From: Thermohalobaculum sp039030715
GTDB taxonomy: Bacteria; Pseudomonadota; Alphaproteobacteria; Rhodobacterales; Rhodobacteraceae
DNA: 64,000 nt
Reading direction: 5' to 3'
Assembly (NCBI GenBank): GCA_039030715.1
Contig: JBCCDU010000002.1
Span: 43,060-107,059, forward strand
Notes under the pieces: generated by a model
Told to the model about the DNA's origin: nothing
The model's database searches: none
The model's input: only the letters and a program-made list of their open reading frames with translations
Made by a program: the position numbers and the translations under genes
Part shown: positions 50,769 through 60,600 of the stretch, piece by piece
Layout: every line of letters starts with the position of its first letter
How positions within the stretch are numbered: the stretch's first letter is position 1

Positions 50769-52415
50769 TTACATCATGCCGCCCATGCCGCCCATGTCGG
50801 GCATGCCGCCGGGGGCGCCACCGGCACCCTTCGGCTCGGGCTTATCGGCAACCATCGCTTCGGTCGTGATCAGCAGACCTGCGACCGAGGCTGCGTCTTC
50901 CAGCGCGGTGCGCACCACCTTGGCCGGATCGATCACGCCGAATTTCAGCATGTCGCCATACTCTTCGGACTGCGCGTTGAAGCCAAAGTTGGCCTCACCG
51001 TTCTCGATCACCTTGCCAGCAACCACGGCGCCGTCGACACCGGCATTCTCGGCGATCTGGCGCAGGGGGGCCTGGATGGCGCGACGCACGATGGCGATAC
51101 CCGCATCCTGGTCCGCGTTGTCGCCACTCAGATCGGCCAACGCCTTGCCTGCATGGACCAGAGCAACACCGCCACCGGGGACGACACCTTCCTGAACGGC
51201 AGCACGGGTGGCGTTCAGCGCATCATCAACGCGGTCCTTACGCTCTTTCACTTCCACTTCGGTCGCACCGCCGACGCGGATCACCGCAACGCCGCCAGCC
51301 AGCTTGGCCAGACGCTCCTGCAGTTTCTCGCGGTCGTAGTCCGAGGTCGTTTCCTCGATCTGCTGACGGATCTGGGCGACACGGGCTTCGATCTCGCCCT
51401 TCTCGCCAGCGCCGTCGACGACCGTGGTTTCGTCCTTGGTGATGTTGACCTTCTTGGCGTTGCCCAGCATGTCGACGGTGACATTCTCGAGCTTCATGCC
51501 CAGGTCTTCCGAGATAACCTGGCCGCCGGTCAGGATCGCGAGGTCCTGCAGCATCGCCTTGCGGCGGTCGCCGAAGCCCGGTGCTTTCACCGCAGCGATC
51601 TTCAGACCACCACGCAGCTTGTTGACCACCAGGGTCGCCAGGGCTTCGCCCTCGACATCCTCGGCCACGATCAGCAGCGGTTTGGAGGACTGGATGACAG
51701 TTTCCAAAAGCGGCACCATCGGCTGCAGCGAGGAAAGCTTCTTCTCGTGCAGCAGAATCATGCAGTCTTCCAGATCCGCGATCATCTTGTCGGGATTGGT
51801 GATGAAGTAGGGGCTGAGATAGCCGCGGTCGAACTGCATGCCTTCGACGACTTCGGTCTCGGTGTCGAGGCCCTTGTTCTCTTCGACGGTGATCACGCCT
51901 TCGTTGCCGACTTTCTGCATTGCGTCGGCGATCTGACGACCGATTTCCGCTTCGCCATTGGCCGAGATCGAACCGACCTTGGCGACTTCATCGCTGTCGG
52001 CGACCGGGCGGGACATGTCCTGGATGCCTTCGATGATCTTGGTGACGGCCATATCGACGCCGCGCTTCAGATCCATCGGGTTCAGGCCGGCGGCAACCTG
52101 CTTGGCGCCTTCGCGTACAATTGCCTGGGCCAGAACGGTCGCGGTGGTGGTGCCGTCGCCGGCTTCGTCATTGGTGCGGCTGGCCACTTCGCGGACCATC
52201 TGGGCGCCCATGTTCTCGAACTTGTTCTCCAGTTCGATTTCCTTGGCAACCGTCACACCATCTTTGGTGATGCGCGGCGCGCCGAAGGACTTGTCCAGGA
52301 CCACGTTGCGGCCTTTCGGGCCCAGGGTCACCTTAACGGCATCGGCCAGGACGTTGACGCCTTTCAGCATCGCGTCACGGGCAGAGGTGTCGAATTTGAC
52401 GTCTTTTGCAGCCAT
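50769..52415 (-). CDS. groEL: 60 kDa chaperonin GroEL
   Basis: Chaperonin subunit of 548 residues forming the tetradecameric folding chamber with GroES. Landmarks: VTLGPKGRNVVLDKSFG, the ATP-binding GDGTTTATVLA, the apical-domain KPLLIVAEDVEGEALATLV and the methionine/glycine-rich C-terminus (GGMPDMGGMGGMM). AAGGAG precedes ATG 52415. It follows groES by 46 bp in the classical operon. Confidence 0.99.
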   Translation of the reverse strand: MAAKDVKFDTSARDAMLKGVNVLADAVKVTLGPKGRNVVLDKSFGAPRITKDGVTVAKEIELENKFENMGAQMVREVASRTNDEAGDGTTTATVLAQAIVREGAKQVAAGLNPMDLKRGVDMAVTKIIEGIQDMSRPVADSDEVAKVGSISANGEAEIGRQIADAMQKVGNEGVITVEENKGLDTETEVVEGMQFDRGYLSPYFITNPDKMIADLEDCMILLHEKKLSSLQPMVPLLETVIQSSKPLLIVAEDVEGEALATLVVNKLRGGLKIAAVKAPGFGDRRKAMLQDLAILTGGQVISEDLGMKLENVTVDMLGNAKKVNITKDETTVVDGAGEKGEIEARVAQIRQQIEETTSDYDREKLQERLAKLAGGVAVIRVGGATEVEVKERKDRVDDALNATRAAVQEGVVPGGGVALVHAGKALADLSGDNADQDAGIAIVRRAIQAPLRQIAENAGVDGAVVAGKVIENGEANFGFNAQSEEYGDMLKFGVIDPAKVVRTALEDAASVAGLLITTEAMVADKPEPKGAGGAPGGMPDMGGMGGMM

Positions 52416-52461
52416 GTCAGAGGCTCCTTATCTGTCGGTTTTCAGGGATTGAGGCGCCGGT

Positions 52462-52749
52462 TCAGGACATAATGCCCAGAACGTCGCTCTCCTTCATGAT
52501 CAGCAGGTCTTCGCCATCGATCTTGACCTCGGTGCCCGACCACTTGCCGAACAGGATCTTGTCGCCGGCTTTGACGGCCATCGGGATCAGTTCGCCCGAA
52601 TCTTTGCGCGCACCTTCGCCGGCAGCGATGATTTCGCCCTCGGAGGGCTTTTCCTTGGCACTGTCAGGAATGATCAGACCGCCCGATGTTTTTTCGTCGG
52701 ACTCGATGCGGCGGACCAAAACCCGGTCATGCAGCGGAGTGAAGTTCAT
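52462..52749 (-). CDS. groES: 10 kDa chaperonin GroES
   Basis: Co-chaperonin lid of 95 residues. Typical features: PLHDRVLVRRIESDEKTSGGL (mobile loop) and GDKILFGKWSGTEVKIDGEDLLIMKESDVLGI. GGGAGCG lies upstream of ATG 52749. The leader contains a CIRCE operator and a strong promoter. Confidence 0.99.
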   Translation of the reverse strand: MNFTPLHDRVLVRRIESDEKTSGGLIIPDSAKEKPSEGEIIAAGEGARKDSGELIPMAVKAGDKILFGKWSGTEVKIDGEDLLIMKESDVLGIMS

Positions 52750-52830
52750 GGAAGCGCTCCCTTTGTTGCGGTTTCCAACTGGTTTCTCTTCGGGGCAGAT
52801 TCCGGGAGAGCGTTTTGCGGCCCACCCATG

Positions 52831-52857
52831 TTAGCACTCGCCCCTTTTGAGTGCTAA
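52831..52857. promoter_or_regulatory. CIRCE element (HrcA operator) of groESL
   Basis: Perfect inverted repeat TTAGCACTC-N9-GAGTGCTAA, 82 bp upstream of the groES start and just downstream of the promoter. CIRCE is the binding site of the heat-shock repressor HrcA, so groESL is expected to be derepressed by heat or unfolded protein. Confidence 0.97.
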
Positions 52858-52873
52858 CCACCGGAACGCAGCG

Positions 52874-52902
52874 GAGATAGTCGCTGCGGAAATCGCTGTC
52901 AA
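52874..52902 (-). promoter_or_regulatory. Sigma-70-type promoter of groESL
   Basis: On the minus strand TTGACA (52897-52902) is followed after exactly 17 bases by TATCTC (52874-52879). Transcription would start near 52867 and run directly into the CIRCE operator. Confidence 0.8.
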
Positions 52903-53020
52903 CCCGACTCAAAGGCTTAAAACGACGCCACGGAAAGGCCGCTTCCGGTTTGTTCCCGCCCGACCTATGTAGAGGAGCGTCCGAAATCCGGGCACCGACC
53001 TTGAAGGGGCAGCGAACACG

Positions 53021-54460
53021 ATGGGCATTGGCGACTGGGCGGACGATCTGCTCGACGGTCTCGAACGGGCCCGGCGCGGGGTAGACGAGCTGTTCGAGCC
53101 GACACTGCGCCTTGGCGTGACCGGCCTTTCCGGTGCGGGCAAGACGGTTTTCATCACGGCGCTTGTCGCCAGCCTGCTAAAGCGCGGACGGATGCGCATG
53201 CTCTCGGCCCAGGCGAGCGGGCGGCTGGAAACCGTGGATCTGCGCCCTCAACCCGACCCGGACGTCCCGCGTTTTGCCTTCGAAGCGCATGTGAAGGCGC
53301 TGACCGCGACACAACCCGTCTGGCCGGACTCGACCCGGTCGGTCAGCCAGCTCCGGCTTTCGCTGCGCTATCGGCCCAGCGGGTTCTTCTCTGGCCTGAC
53401 CGGGCCTTCGACGCTGCATCTGGACATTGTGGATTATCCGGGGGAATGGCTGCTGGACCTGACTCTGCTGGATCAGGACTACGAGGCCTGGGCGGCGCAA
53501 GCCCTCGCCCTCGCCGAAAGCCCCGCACGGGCCGAATATGCGGGGCCATGGCGCGAAGCGCTCGCCGGGGCCGACCCCACAGCACCGCATGATGAACCTA
53601 TGGCCGAGACGTTGCACCACGCCTATCGGAACTACCTCAACGCCTGCCGCCTGGCAGGGCATTCCGCGCTTGCGCCAGGAAGGTTCCTGATGCCCGGCGA
53701 GTTGGAGGGGACACCCGCCCTCACCTTCGCCCCCCTGCCCAAACCCGCCCGCGCCGGGCGACGCAGTCTCTATGCTCAGATGCGCGACCGGTTCGACGCT
53801 TACAAGAAAGTGGTGGCAAAACCGTTCTTTCGCGATCACTTCGCCAGGCTCGATCGTCAGGTGGTGCTGATCGACGCCCTGGGCGCGCTGGCGCGGGGAC
53901 CGCGCGCCATGTCGGACCTGACGGCGACGATGGCCGAAACACTCAGCGCCTTCCGGCATGGGTCGAACTCTTGGCTCGATCAGATCCTGGGCACCAGGCG
54001 GATCGACCGATTGCTATTTGTCGCCTCGAAGGCCGATCACCTGCACCACGCCCAGCACCCGGCCCTCAGCGCCCTGGTCGAGGCGATGCTGGCCGAGGCC
54101 GCAAGGCGCGCCGAATGGGACGGCGCCGAAACCCGCGCCATGGCAATCGCCGCGATCCGCGCGACCTCTGAACAGGAAACCACGCGCGACGGGCGCGAGC
54201 TGCAACTGGTGCGGGGTGTTCGGCTGGACACCGGGCGCGAGGCGGCAATCTTCCCGGGCGAGTTGCCCGGTGACCCCCGTGCCCTGCTGGCCGCAGCAGA
54301 TGCCAGCGCCCCGGGCGAGGCCCCCGAAGACTGGCCCGAGGACAGTTTCGCAGCCCTCGCCTTTGCCCCACCCGGCTGGGGCAGCGACCCTGGCGATGGT
54401 CCGCCCCATATCCGCCTGGACAGCGCGCTTGAATTCCTCATCGGCGACCGGTTGGAGTGA
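53021..54460 (+). CDS. ycjX: YcjX family ATPase/GTPase-like protein
   Basis: P-loop protein of 479 residues: Walker A GLSGAGKT at 35-42 (LGVTGLSGAGKTVFITALV), the DYPGEWLLDL block and SKADHLHHAQHPAL. This is the YcjX-like family associated with envelope or cell-division stress; the biochemical role is not settled. No strong ribosome site, although AAGGGG lies upstream. It precedes ycjF by 4 bp. Confidence 0.92.
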   Translation: MGIGDWADDLLDGLERARRGVDELFEPTLRLGVTGLSGAGKTVFITALVASLLKRGRMRMLSAQASGRLETVDLRPQPDPDVPRFAFEAHVKALTATQPVWPDSTRSVSQLRLSLRYRPSGFFSGLTGPSTLHLDIVDYPGEWLLDLTLLDQDYEAWAAQALALAESPARAEYAGPWREALAGADPTAPHDEPMAETLHHAYRNYLNACRLAGHSALAPGRFLMPGELEGTPALTFAPLPKPARAGRRSLYAQMRDRFDAYKKVVAKPFFRDHFARLDRQVVLIDALGALARGPRAMSDLTATMAETLSAFRHGSNSWLDQILGTRRIDRLLFVASKADHLHHAQHPALSALVEAMLAEAARRAEWDGAETRAMAIAAIRATSEQETTRDGRELQLVRGVRLDTGREAAIFPGELPGDPRALLAAADASAPGEAPEDWPEDSFAALAFAPPGWGSDPGDGPPHIRLDSALEFLIGDRLE

Positions 54461-54464
54461 TGCG

Positions 54465-55466
54465 ATGACCCGAAAGCCACGTGACACAGATCCGGTGATC
54501 TTGGATCTCGACACCACATCGTTGCCGGACGCGCCAACCCCTGCGCAAGCGCCCCCAGTGGATATGTCAGACGCGGAAACAGCCAACCGCGCCCTGACCC
54601 TCGCAGCACGCAGGCGCGGCTGGGGCCTTGGTGCGTTGGCGATGGCGGTGCTGATGGCCTTGCTGGGGCTGATTGCGGTTACCGGCCTGGTGGATTTCAT
54701 CGAGGCGCTCTTTGCCCGTCACGCCTGGCTCGGTTGGCTGGGGGCCGCGCTCACGGTCCTGCTGGCCATGCTGTTATTGGCGCTGGCTGTGCGCGAGCTG
54801 GCGGGCCTTGCCCGCCTCGGGCGGGTGGAACGCCTGCAAAGCCTCGCCGCCGCCGGTCAGGCCAGCGCGCTTCTGGCGGGGCTGGATCGCCTCTACCGCA
54901 TCCGCCCGGATTTGGAACGCGCGCGGCAAGACCTCGCGAAGGCCGTATCGGAAACGCCGGATGGCAGCGACCGGATTGCCCTGGCCGAGCGTCATCTGAT
55001 GGAACTGCTCGACCGCAAGGCCGAACAGGAAGTTGCGCGATCCGCACGGCAGGTTGCAGCCGCAACTGCGCTAATCCCGCTCACCATGGTGGATGTGCTC
55101 GCGGTGCTCTGGTCCAATCTGCGCATGATCCGCCGAATAGCGGAGCTCTATGGCGGACGCGCAGGATGGCTCGGCTCATGGCGCCTGATGAGGTCGGTCG
55201 CGGTACACCTGCTAGCCACCGGCGCTGTGGCAGCAACCGACGATCTGCTGGGGCCATTGGTGGGAGGCGGCGTTCTCGGCAAACTCTCGCGCCGCTTTGG
55301 CGAGGCGGCGGTCAACGCCGCTCTGACCGCAAGGGTGGGCGTCGCGGCAATCGAGATCTGCCGCCCGATGCCGTTTCAAACGATGGCAAGACCCAAGGCT
55401 TCGGCGCTGGTCATGGACGCATTGCGCAACTGGCGAAATAAGCCTGGGGAGCCTGGCCCAGAGTAG
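54465..55466 (+). CDS. ycjF: YcjF family (DUF697/TIGR01620) membrane protein
   Basis: Inner-membrane protein of 333 residues. The cytoplasmic N-terminus (1-48) precedes two transmembrane helices (about 52-78 and 88-112) and a C-terminal DUF697 domain with RSARQVAAATALIPLTMVDVLAVLWSN and LLGPLVGGGVLGKLS. It pairs with the YcjX ATPase in an operon, as in enterobacteria. ATG 54465 lies 4 bp after the ycjX stop. Confidence 0.92.
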   Translation: MTRKPRDTDPVILDLDTTSLPDAPTPAQAPPVDMSDAETANRALTLAARRRGWGLGALAMAVLMALLGLIAVTGLVDFIEALFARHAWLGWLGAALTVLLAMLLLALAVRELAGLARLGRVERLQSLAAAGQASALLAGLDRLYRIRPDLERARQDLAKAVSETPDGSDRIALAERHLMELLDRKAEQEVARSARQVAAATALIPLTMVDVLAVLWSNLRMIRRIAELYGGRAGWLGSWRLMRSVAVHLLATGAVAATDDLLGPLVGGGVLGKLSRRFGEAAVNAALTARVGVAAIEICRPMPFQTMARPKASALVMDALRNWRNKPGEPGPE

Positions 55467-55531
55467 AGTTCGCCCTCACCACCAGGCGAGACGTTGGCCA
55501 CTCAAAAACATCAACCACAGGCGCGTTTTCG

Positions 55532-56581
55532 TCAACGCACCAGGACGACCACCCGTCGGTTGCGTTCCTCGGTATCGGGGGTCGGCACGGCAAGCTGGCG
55601 TTCGCCGCGACCGGTGACCGAGAAGACAGCCCCCTCCTCGCGCCGGAGCTCGTTCTCGACTGCACGGGCGACCGAAGCCGCGCGGCGGCGCGACAGAGCG
55701 AGGTTGACACCATCGTCGCCAACGGCGTCCGCGTGGCCCGCGATCAGGACTTCCACCGCCTGGCCCGCCGCATTGCGCCGCCGCACATCCTGGCTTGCCG
55801 CCAGAATCTGCTCGAAGGCCGTATCACTGATGCGGGCGCTTCCGCTCTCGAAGGTCAGGGTGAAGCGTTTGGCAGGCAACGGGCGCGCGGCACTGGCCGC
55901 CTCGAATGTCGCCGCGATTTCGCCCGGATCGACCGGCAAAGCACTCACGGTACCGTCAGTGCGAGCTGCTGCATTCGCCTGGTCGAGCAGGATCTGATCG
56001 TCCCCGGCACCCAGGCTGATTCCCCCGATCGTGCCGTCTTCCTCGGGCAGCACCACCACCCAGGAGGAGGGTAGTTTGGCAGCCTCGCGTGCGGTTTCAA
56101 CGGCCTCGAGGGTTGCATCGCGGCAACGCAGGATATCGTCGGATTGGTGTCCCTCGTCGGCCTGCTCGGCCCAACAATCGAACTGCGCCTGCGCGGTCCC
56201 GATCTCGGCCCCTGCGCGCAGCATCGCCCCGCGGTCGGCCTGCAGCGCCAGGATCTGGTTGCGGATCGGCGACATCTCATCCGCCAGTTCCGCGTCGATC
56301 CCCATGGCCCGCGGGTCGCGGATCGCAGGCGCCGTCCCCAGAGAGATCTGGCGGATCCGCTGCACATAGTCCGCAACACTGATCCAATCGGGCTCCGCCG
56401 CTTCAAAACGGGCATGTTCGATATAGGCGCCGTGCATTGCCGCGAGGAACGGGTTTTCAGGCGCAGGGGTCTCTGCCGCCGCGTCCACATCCCACGCACG
56501 TCCGGTCGCAAAATCATCCACCTCGCCGGCGCAGCCTTGCACCGCGAGAGCGGCCGGCAACACCCATCGGCGCAGGCTCAT
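55532..56581 (-). CDS. OmpA-family lipoprotein-like protein
   Basis: Exported protein of 349 residues. The N-terminus MSLRRWVLPAALAVQGCAGE contains a possible lipobox (AVQGC). The C-terminal OmpA-like peptidoglycan-binding domain spans about 240-349: FTLTFESGSARIS, then VLIAGHADAVGDDGVNLALSRRRAASV and the ending TPDTEERNRRVVVLV. The middle part (70-235) is not recognised. It would tether the envelope to peptidoglycan. Start codon overlaps the FecR-domain gene stop by one base, so the two are coupled. Confidence 0.88.
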   Translation of the reverse strand: MSLRRWVLPAALAVQGCAGEVDDFATGRAWDVDAAAETPAPENPFLAAMHGAYIEHARFEAAEPDWISVADYVQRIRQISLGTAPAIRDPRAMGIDAELADEMSPIRNQILALQADRGAMLRAGAEIGTAQAQFDCWAEQADEGHQSDDILRCRDATLEAVETAREAAKLPSSWVVVLPEEDGTIGGISLGAGDDQILLDQANAAARTDGTVSALPVDPGEIAATFEAASAARPLPAKRFTLTFESGSARISDTAFEQILAASQDVRRRNAAGQAVEVLIAGHADAVGDDGVNLALSRRRAASVARAVENELRREEGAVFSVTGRGERQLAVPTPDTEERNRRVVVLVR

Positions 56582-57108
56582 TACTCGCTGACCCGGACAG
56601 CAAATTCGGTGCCGCGCACACCCAGAATAGTGGTCGGCATCAGGACGCGCATGGCATTCGGCGTCTTCGCGATCAGGCCTGAAGCGGCGGTCATCGAGCC
56701 CCGGGTCAAGCGGCTGTCAAAGGCATTGCCCGCGTCGCCCTGGCCGTTGAAAACATAATTTTCGAGCGCCAGTTCAGAGTTCGGCCCCAGCGACATCCGG
56801 CTGTTATCGCTGAGCGTGATCCCAACGGCACTGCCTGCGCCGGTGCGCAGCACGTCCTGCCGCTGCAACGCCTGACCGTTTTCGGCCGCGACCGTGCGGC
56901 CGCCGCGCTCCAGCGTCACTTCGCCCTTGATAAGCTTGATCTGACCGATCGCCTCGGCTGCGGCGGCGGAGGAGACGGCCCCCAGCAGCAGGGTCAGCAC
57001 GAGAACCAGCAGCAGCGTCAATCCAAAGGCGCCATGGGGCACTGCACGAGGCGCCGCTTTGACCCTGGCGATGGCGGCAGGTTTGCGGTGGGCGTGTTGA
57101 CTGCGCAT
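56581..57108 (-). CDS. FecR-domain protein
   Basis: Protein of 175 residues with a basic N-terminus, a hydrophobic signal or anchor helix (about 28-50) and a FecR domain (IGQIKLIKGEVTLERGGRTV, LQRQDVLRTGAGSAVGITLSDNSRMSLGPNSELAL, TPTTILGVRGTEFAV as MPTTILGVRGTEFAV). FecR domains sense or scaffold in the periplasm; this one lacks the cytoplasmic anti-sigma region. First gene of the pair with the OmpA-family gene, divergent from the HATPase gene. Confidence 0.9.
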   Translation of the reverse strand: MRSQHAHRKPAAIARVKAAPRAVPHGAFGLTLLLVLVLTLLLGAVSSAAAAEAIGQIKLIKGEVTLERGGRTVAAENGQALQRQDVLRTGAGSAVGITLSDNSRMSLGPNSELALENYVFNGQGDAGNAFDSRLTRGSMTAASGLIAKTPNAMRVLMPTTILGVRGTEFAVRVSE

Positions 57109-57238
57109 GCTATCTCCTCCGTTCTATTGCCACTCGATTGACACGGCGCGACAAAACGCTGAGTCTGTTCCGTGGGGGTATATTGACCGATTATGTCACT
57201 GAATGGGCGAAATCGGGAACTGAAAACGGGGAGCGGAG

Positions 57239-57625
57239 ATGTTCCGCGAATTTGCTGCATCGCGGGCCGGTCTGGCATCGGCTATCGACCATGTTCAGGA
57301 GATCTGCAAGACCCAGGGCGCTGGGTCAGAGATCGCGAACCCACTTTGCGTCATCCTGGACGAGATGATCGGAAATCTGATGACCCATGGGCGAGTCGGG
57401 GCCGAGCAGGTCTTTGGCGTGCAGCTTGCGGCACATCCCGGCGGGGCACAGATGGTGATCCGCGACGCGGGACCGCCATTCGATCCGCTGAACTGGCCAC
57501 CGGACGAGCGCGCCAAAATCGGCGGCCACGGTATTGCCTTGACCAAGGGCCTAGCGCAGGACTTGTCGTATACCCGCGATGGGCCCTTTAACCTGTTGAC
57601 AGCAAACGTTTCTTCCACAAGTTAG
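57239..57625 (+). CDS. ATP-binding protein, RsbW/SpoIIAB-like HATPase
   Basis: Small kinase-like ATPase of 128 residues with the GHKL pocket: N-box LDEMIGNLMTHG (E42, N46), G1 box RDAGPPFDP, and G2 box GGHGIALTKGL. Such proteins phosphorylate anti-anti-sigma factors in partner-switching systems. No STAS-domain partner is in the window. GGAG precedes ATG 57239. Convergent with the giant protein gene, whose stop it overlaps by 4 bp, and divergent from the FecR gene. Confidence 0.88.
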   Translation: MFREFAASRAGLASAIDHVQEICKTQGAGSEIANPLCVILDEMIGNLMTHGRVGAEQVFGVQLAAHPGGAQMVIRDAGPPFDPLNWPPDERAKIGGHGIALTKGLAQDLSYTRDGPFNLLTANVSSTS

Positions 57626-60600
57626 AGCAACGCTTCGACCTCTGCCAGCGTCAGGGTCTGGTCATCGAACTCATAGGTTTCGATCCGTCCGTTCGCACCG
57701 CTGCCCTCGATCACCGTGACCTGATCGCCGCTGGAAAGCTCCACCAGGATATGGTTCTGCGTGGGCGTCAGAAGCGAGAAGCTCGCATCCGCCAGCGTGA
57801 ACCCATCGAAGTCGATCCGGTCATTGTTCGAGCCATTGGTCGGCGTGTCGTTGATGATATCGGCTCCGTCGCCGACGCGGAATATGTAGAGGTCGTCGCC
57901 GCCCTCACCCAGCAACTGGTCGTTCCCGGCGCCGCCGATCAGCGTGTCGGCGCCGCCGAAACCGACGATGGTATCGGCGCCCGCGGAGGTCTCACCCGCC
58001 AAGAGCAGTGCCCGCAGATCGAGGGTCGTCAGGGTCTGATCGGTGAACTGGAACTCCTCGATTCCGTTGTTTTGCCCGTCGCGGAACCCCTCCACCACAG
58101 TCACGCGGTCGTCGGTATCGGCGATATCGAGGATGATATCCTCGCCGGTCACTCCGCCGCGCGAGAGCTGGATCTGCGCAAAGCTGACGCCGATATCCAG
58201 AACATCGGTGTCGAAACTGCCATTGTCGTCGATCCGGTCCCGCCCGCTGTCCAGGCCGAAAATATAGACATCGCTGCCATCTCCACCGCGCAGCGCATCG
58301 TTGCCGGTGCCGCCATCGAGCGTGTCATCCGTCGAGAATCCGACGATCTGGTCATCGCCCTCGGTCGCCAATCCGTTCAGCAACTCGCTGCGGATATCCA
58401 GCATGGTCAGGGTCTGGACGTTGCCCGCGTTGTCGAAGGTGATCGACGCGATACCGCCGCTGAAGTTGTCGCTGAGCGTATCGCGGATGGTGATCGTCTT
58501 GCCGCCATCGAGGCGGATCAACAACGTATCCTGTCGAACCGGATCACGGGCAAAGCTGGCGGAGCTGCGCGCCGTGTTGAGAATGACGACCGTATCCGCG
58601 TCGCCACCACCCTGGTCGTCGATCAGAACATCGCCGAAGCCAGCTCCGTCGATTTCGTAGACATCGGCGCCATCGCGACCGTTCAGCACATCGTCGCCAC
58701 TGGCCACACTGATGGTATCGGCCGTCCGGAACCCGATGATCGTGTCAGAACCCGAGGTTTCGTCCGCAGCCAGCAGCAGCGTCCGAACATCTGCCATCGT
58801 CACATCCGCACCATCGAAGCGCAGAGTGGCGATGCCACCGTTGAAATTGTCGTCCAGCGTATCGCGGATCAGAATCTCGCGGTCGAAACTGTCGGTGACC
58901 AGCAGGTCGTCGCGATCGCCGTTCACCCGGCTGAAGGCCGACTCCGCAAGCGAGCTTCCCTGGAACTCAACCACATCCGCGTCACCGCCGCCGGCGTCGT
59001 CGATCACCACGAAGTTTTCGGCATTGTCGGTAATCTGATAGAGATCGGCGCCGTTCAGTCCACGCAGCACGTCCGAGCCGCCGGCCTGGGTCGCAATCGT
59101 GTCGGCACCGTTGAAGCCCAGGATCGTATCGTCGCCCAGCGTGAACTCGTTGCCGATGATGATCTCTTGCACTTCGGCCAGGGTCAGATCGACCGAGGCC
59201 AGGCCCTCGACCGTGTTGGTGAAGCGGAACGTCTCGATCGTGTTGTTGCCCTGGAAAGCCTGGTGAACCAGCACCTCGCCCACCCCAGTCGTGATCAGAA
59301 GATCGCCTTCGTCCAGCACATCCAGATTGCTTGCACCATCCAGATCCGACTGCACGCGGCCAAAGCTGACGCCCGAGGCATCGGTGCCGATGATCGAGAG
59401 CACGTCATCGCCAACGCCACCCTCGAAGATCTCCACAAAGCTGGCGGAGACAGTGCCCCCGGTCGGATCGACGACAATCTCATAGAGATCGTTGCCGCCC
59501 AGACCCTGCAGCGCGACGCGGTCTTCCGCCGGTGCGCCAGCGGTCAGGGTGTTGGCATCATTGTCACCGGTGATCAGATCAATCGGGGTCGCCGCCGCAT
59601 CGATGGCCGCGCCAATCTCGGCCCCGGTAAAGGTCTGATCGACAAAGACAATCACCTCGAACGCCCGCGCGTCGCGACCATTGACAAGGGTCACCTCGCC
59701 GATGCCGAAGTCGAAGTCGAAGCTGACCGCGTTCGCGGCAAATGCCGAAACATGAATGTCGACCTCGGTCGTGGCGAAATCTGCGAAGGTCAGCGTATCG
59801 CCGTTGGACCCAGCCTGCAGCGCGGTCGTCACGATCTTGTCGCCGGTCTCGGCGCTATAGGTCAGACTGTCCACGCCGCTGCGCAGGTCGATAAAGTCCG
59901 TACCAATGTCCAGATCGATGGTGTCCGAGAATGTCGTGCCGATGATCCGGTCGTCGCCTGCGGTGTTGGTTTCCTGAACCAGGCGCGCGCGCAGATCGGC
60001 GATCGTGACATCGCCCAGCGCACCCTCCTGCACCACCTCGATGGTCGCGCCGTTGTTGCCCTCCAACCCGTCGACAATGCGGATAATCTGGTTGTTCGTG
60101 TCGATGAACAGATCGTCCAGGTCGCCCTGCGCACGGAACGCCCGGACAGGGTCGTCGATGAACAAAAGCTCCAGCCGGTCGGTCCCGGCAAAGCCATCGT
60201 CCACGATCACCACATCGTCGGAGGAGCTGTCGACCTGATAAGTGTCACCCTGGTTGAAGCCAGTCAGCACCCGCTCGCCGCCATTCGCCAGAATGGTGTC
60301 GGCTGAAATGCTGAACCCGGTGATGGTGGTCTGGCCCGCACTCTCCTCGCCGTCGATCAGGATATCGCGGATCCCGGCTGCCGTCAGCGTGGTCTGATCG
60401 TTCGTGGTGACGATCTCCTCGATTTCGTCGTTCTCATTGCCGTCGATCGCATCGACAATGGTGATGGTCGAGAGGATGCCCCCGCTGCCATCGGTGATGT
60501 CCACCAGCAGATCGTCGGTGTTGAACAGCCGGCGGAAGGCCAGCGAGGTGCTCTCGATGCCGTCGATCTGCAGCACATCGGTGCCGGCAAACCCATTGTC

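Noticed and set aside
57751..60306. 851-codon plus-strand frame across the giant protein gene
   Set aside because: The frame mirrors the repeated RTX-like coding strand and has no domain features of its own.
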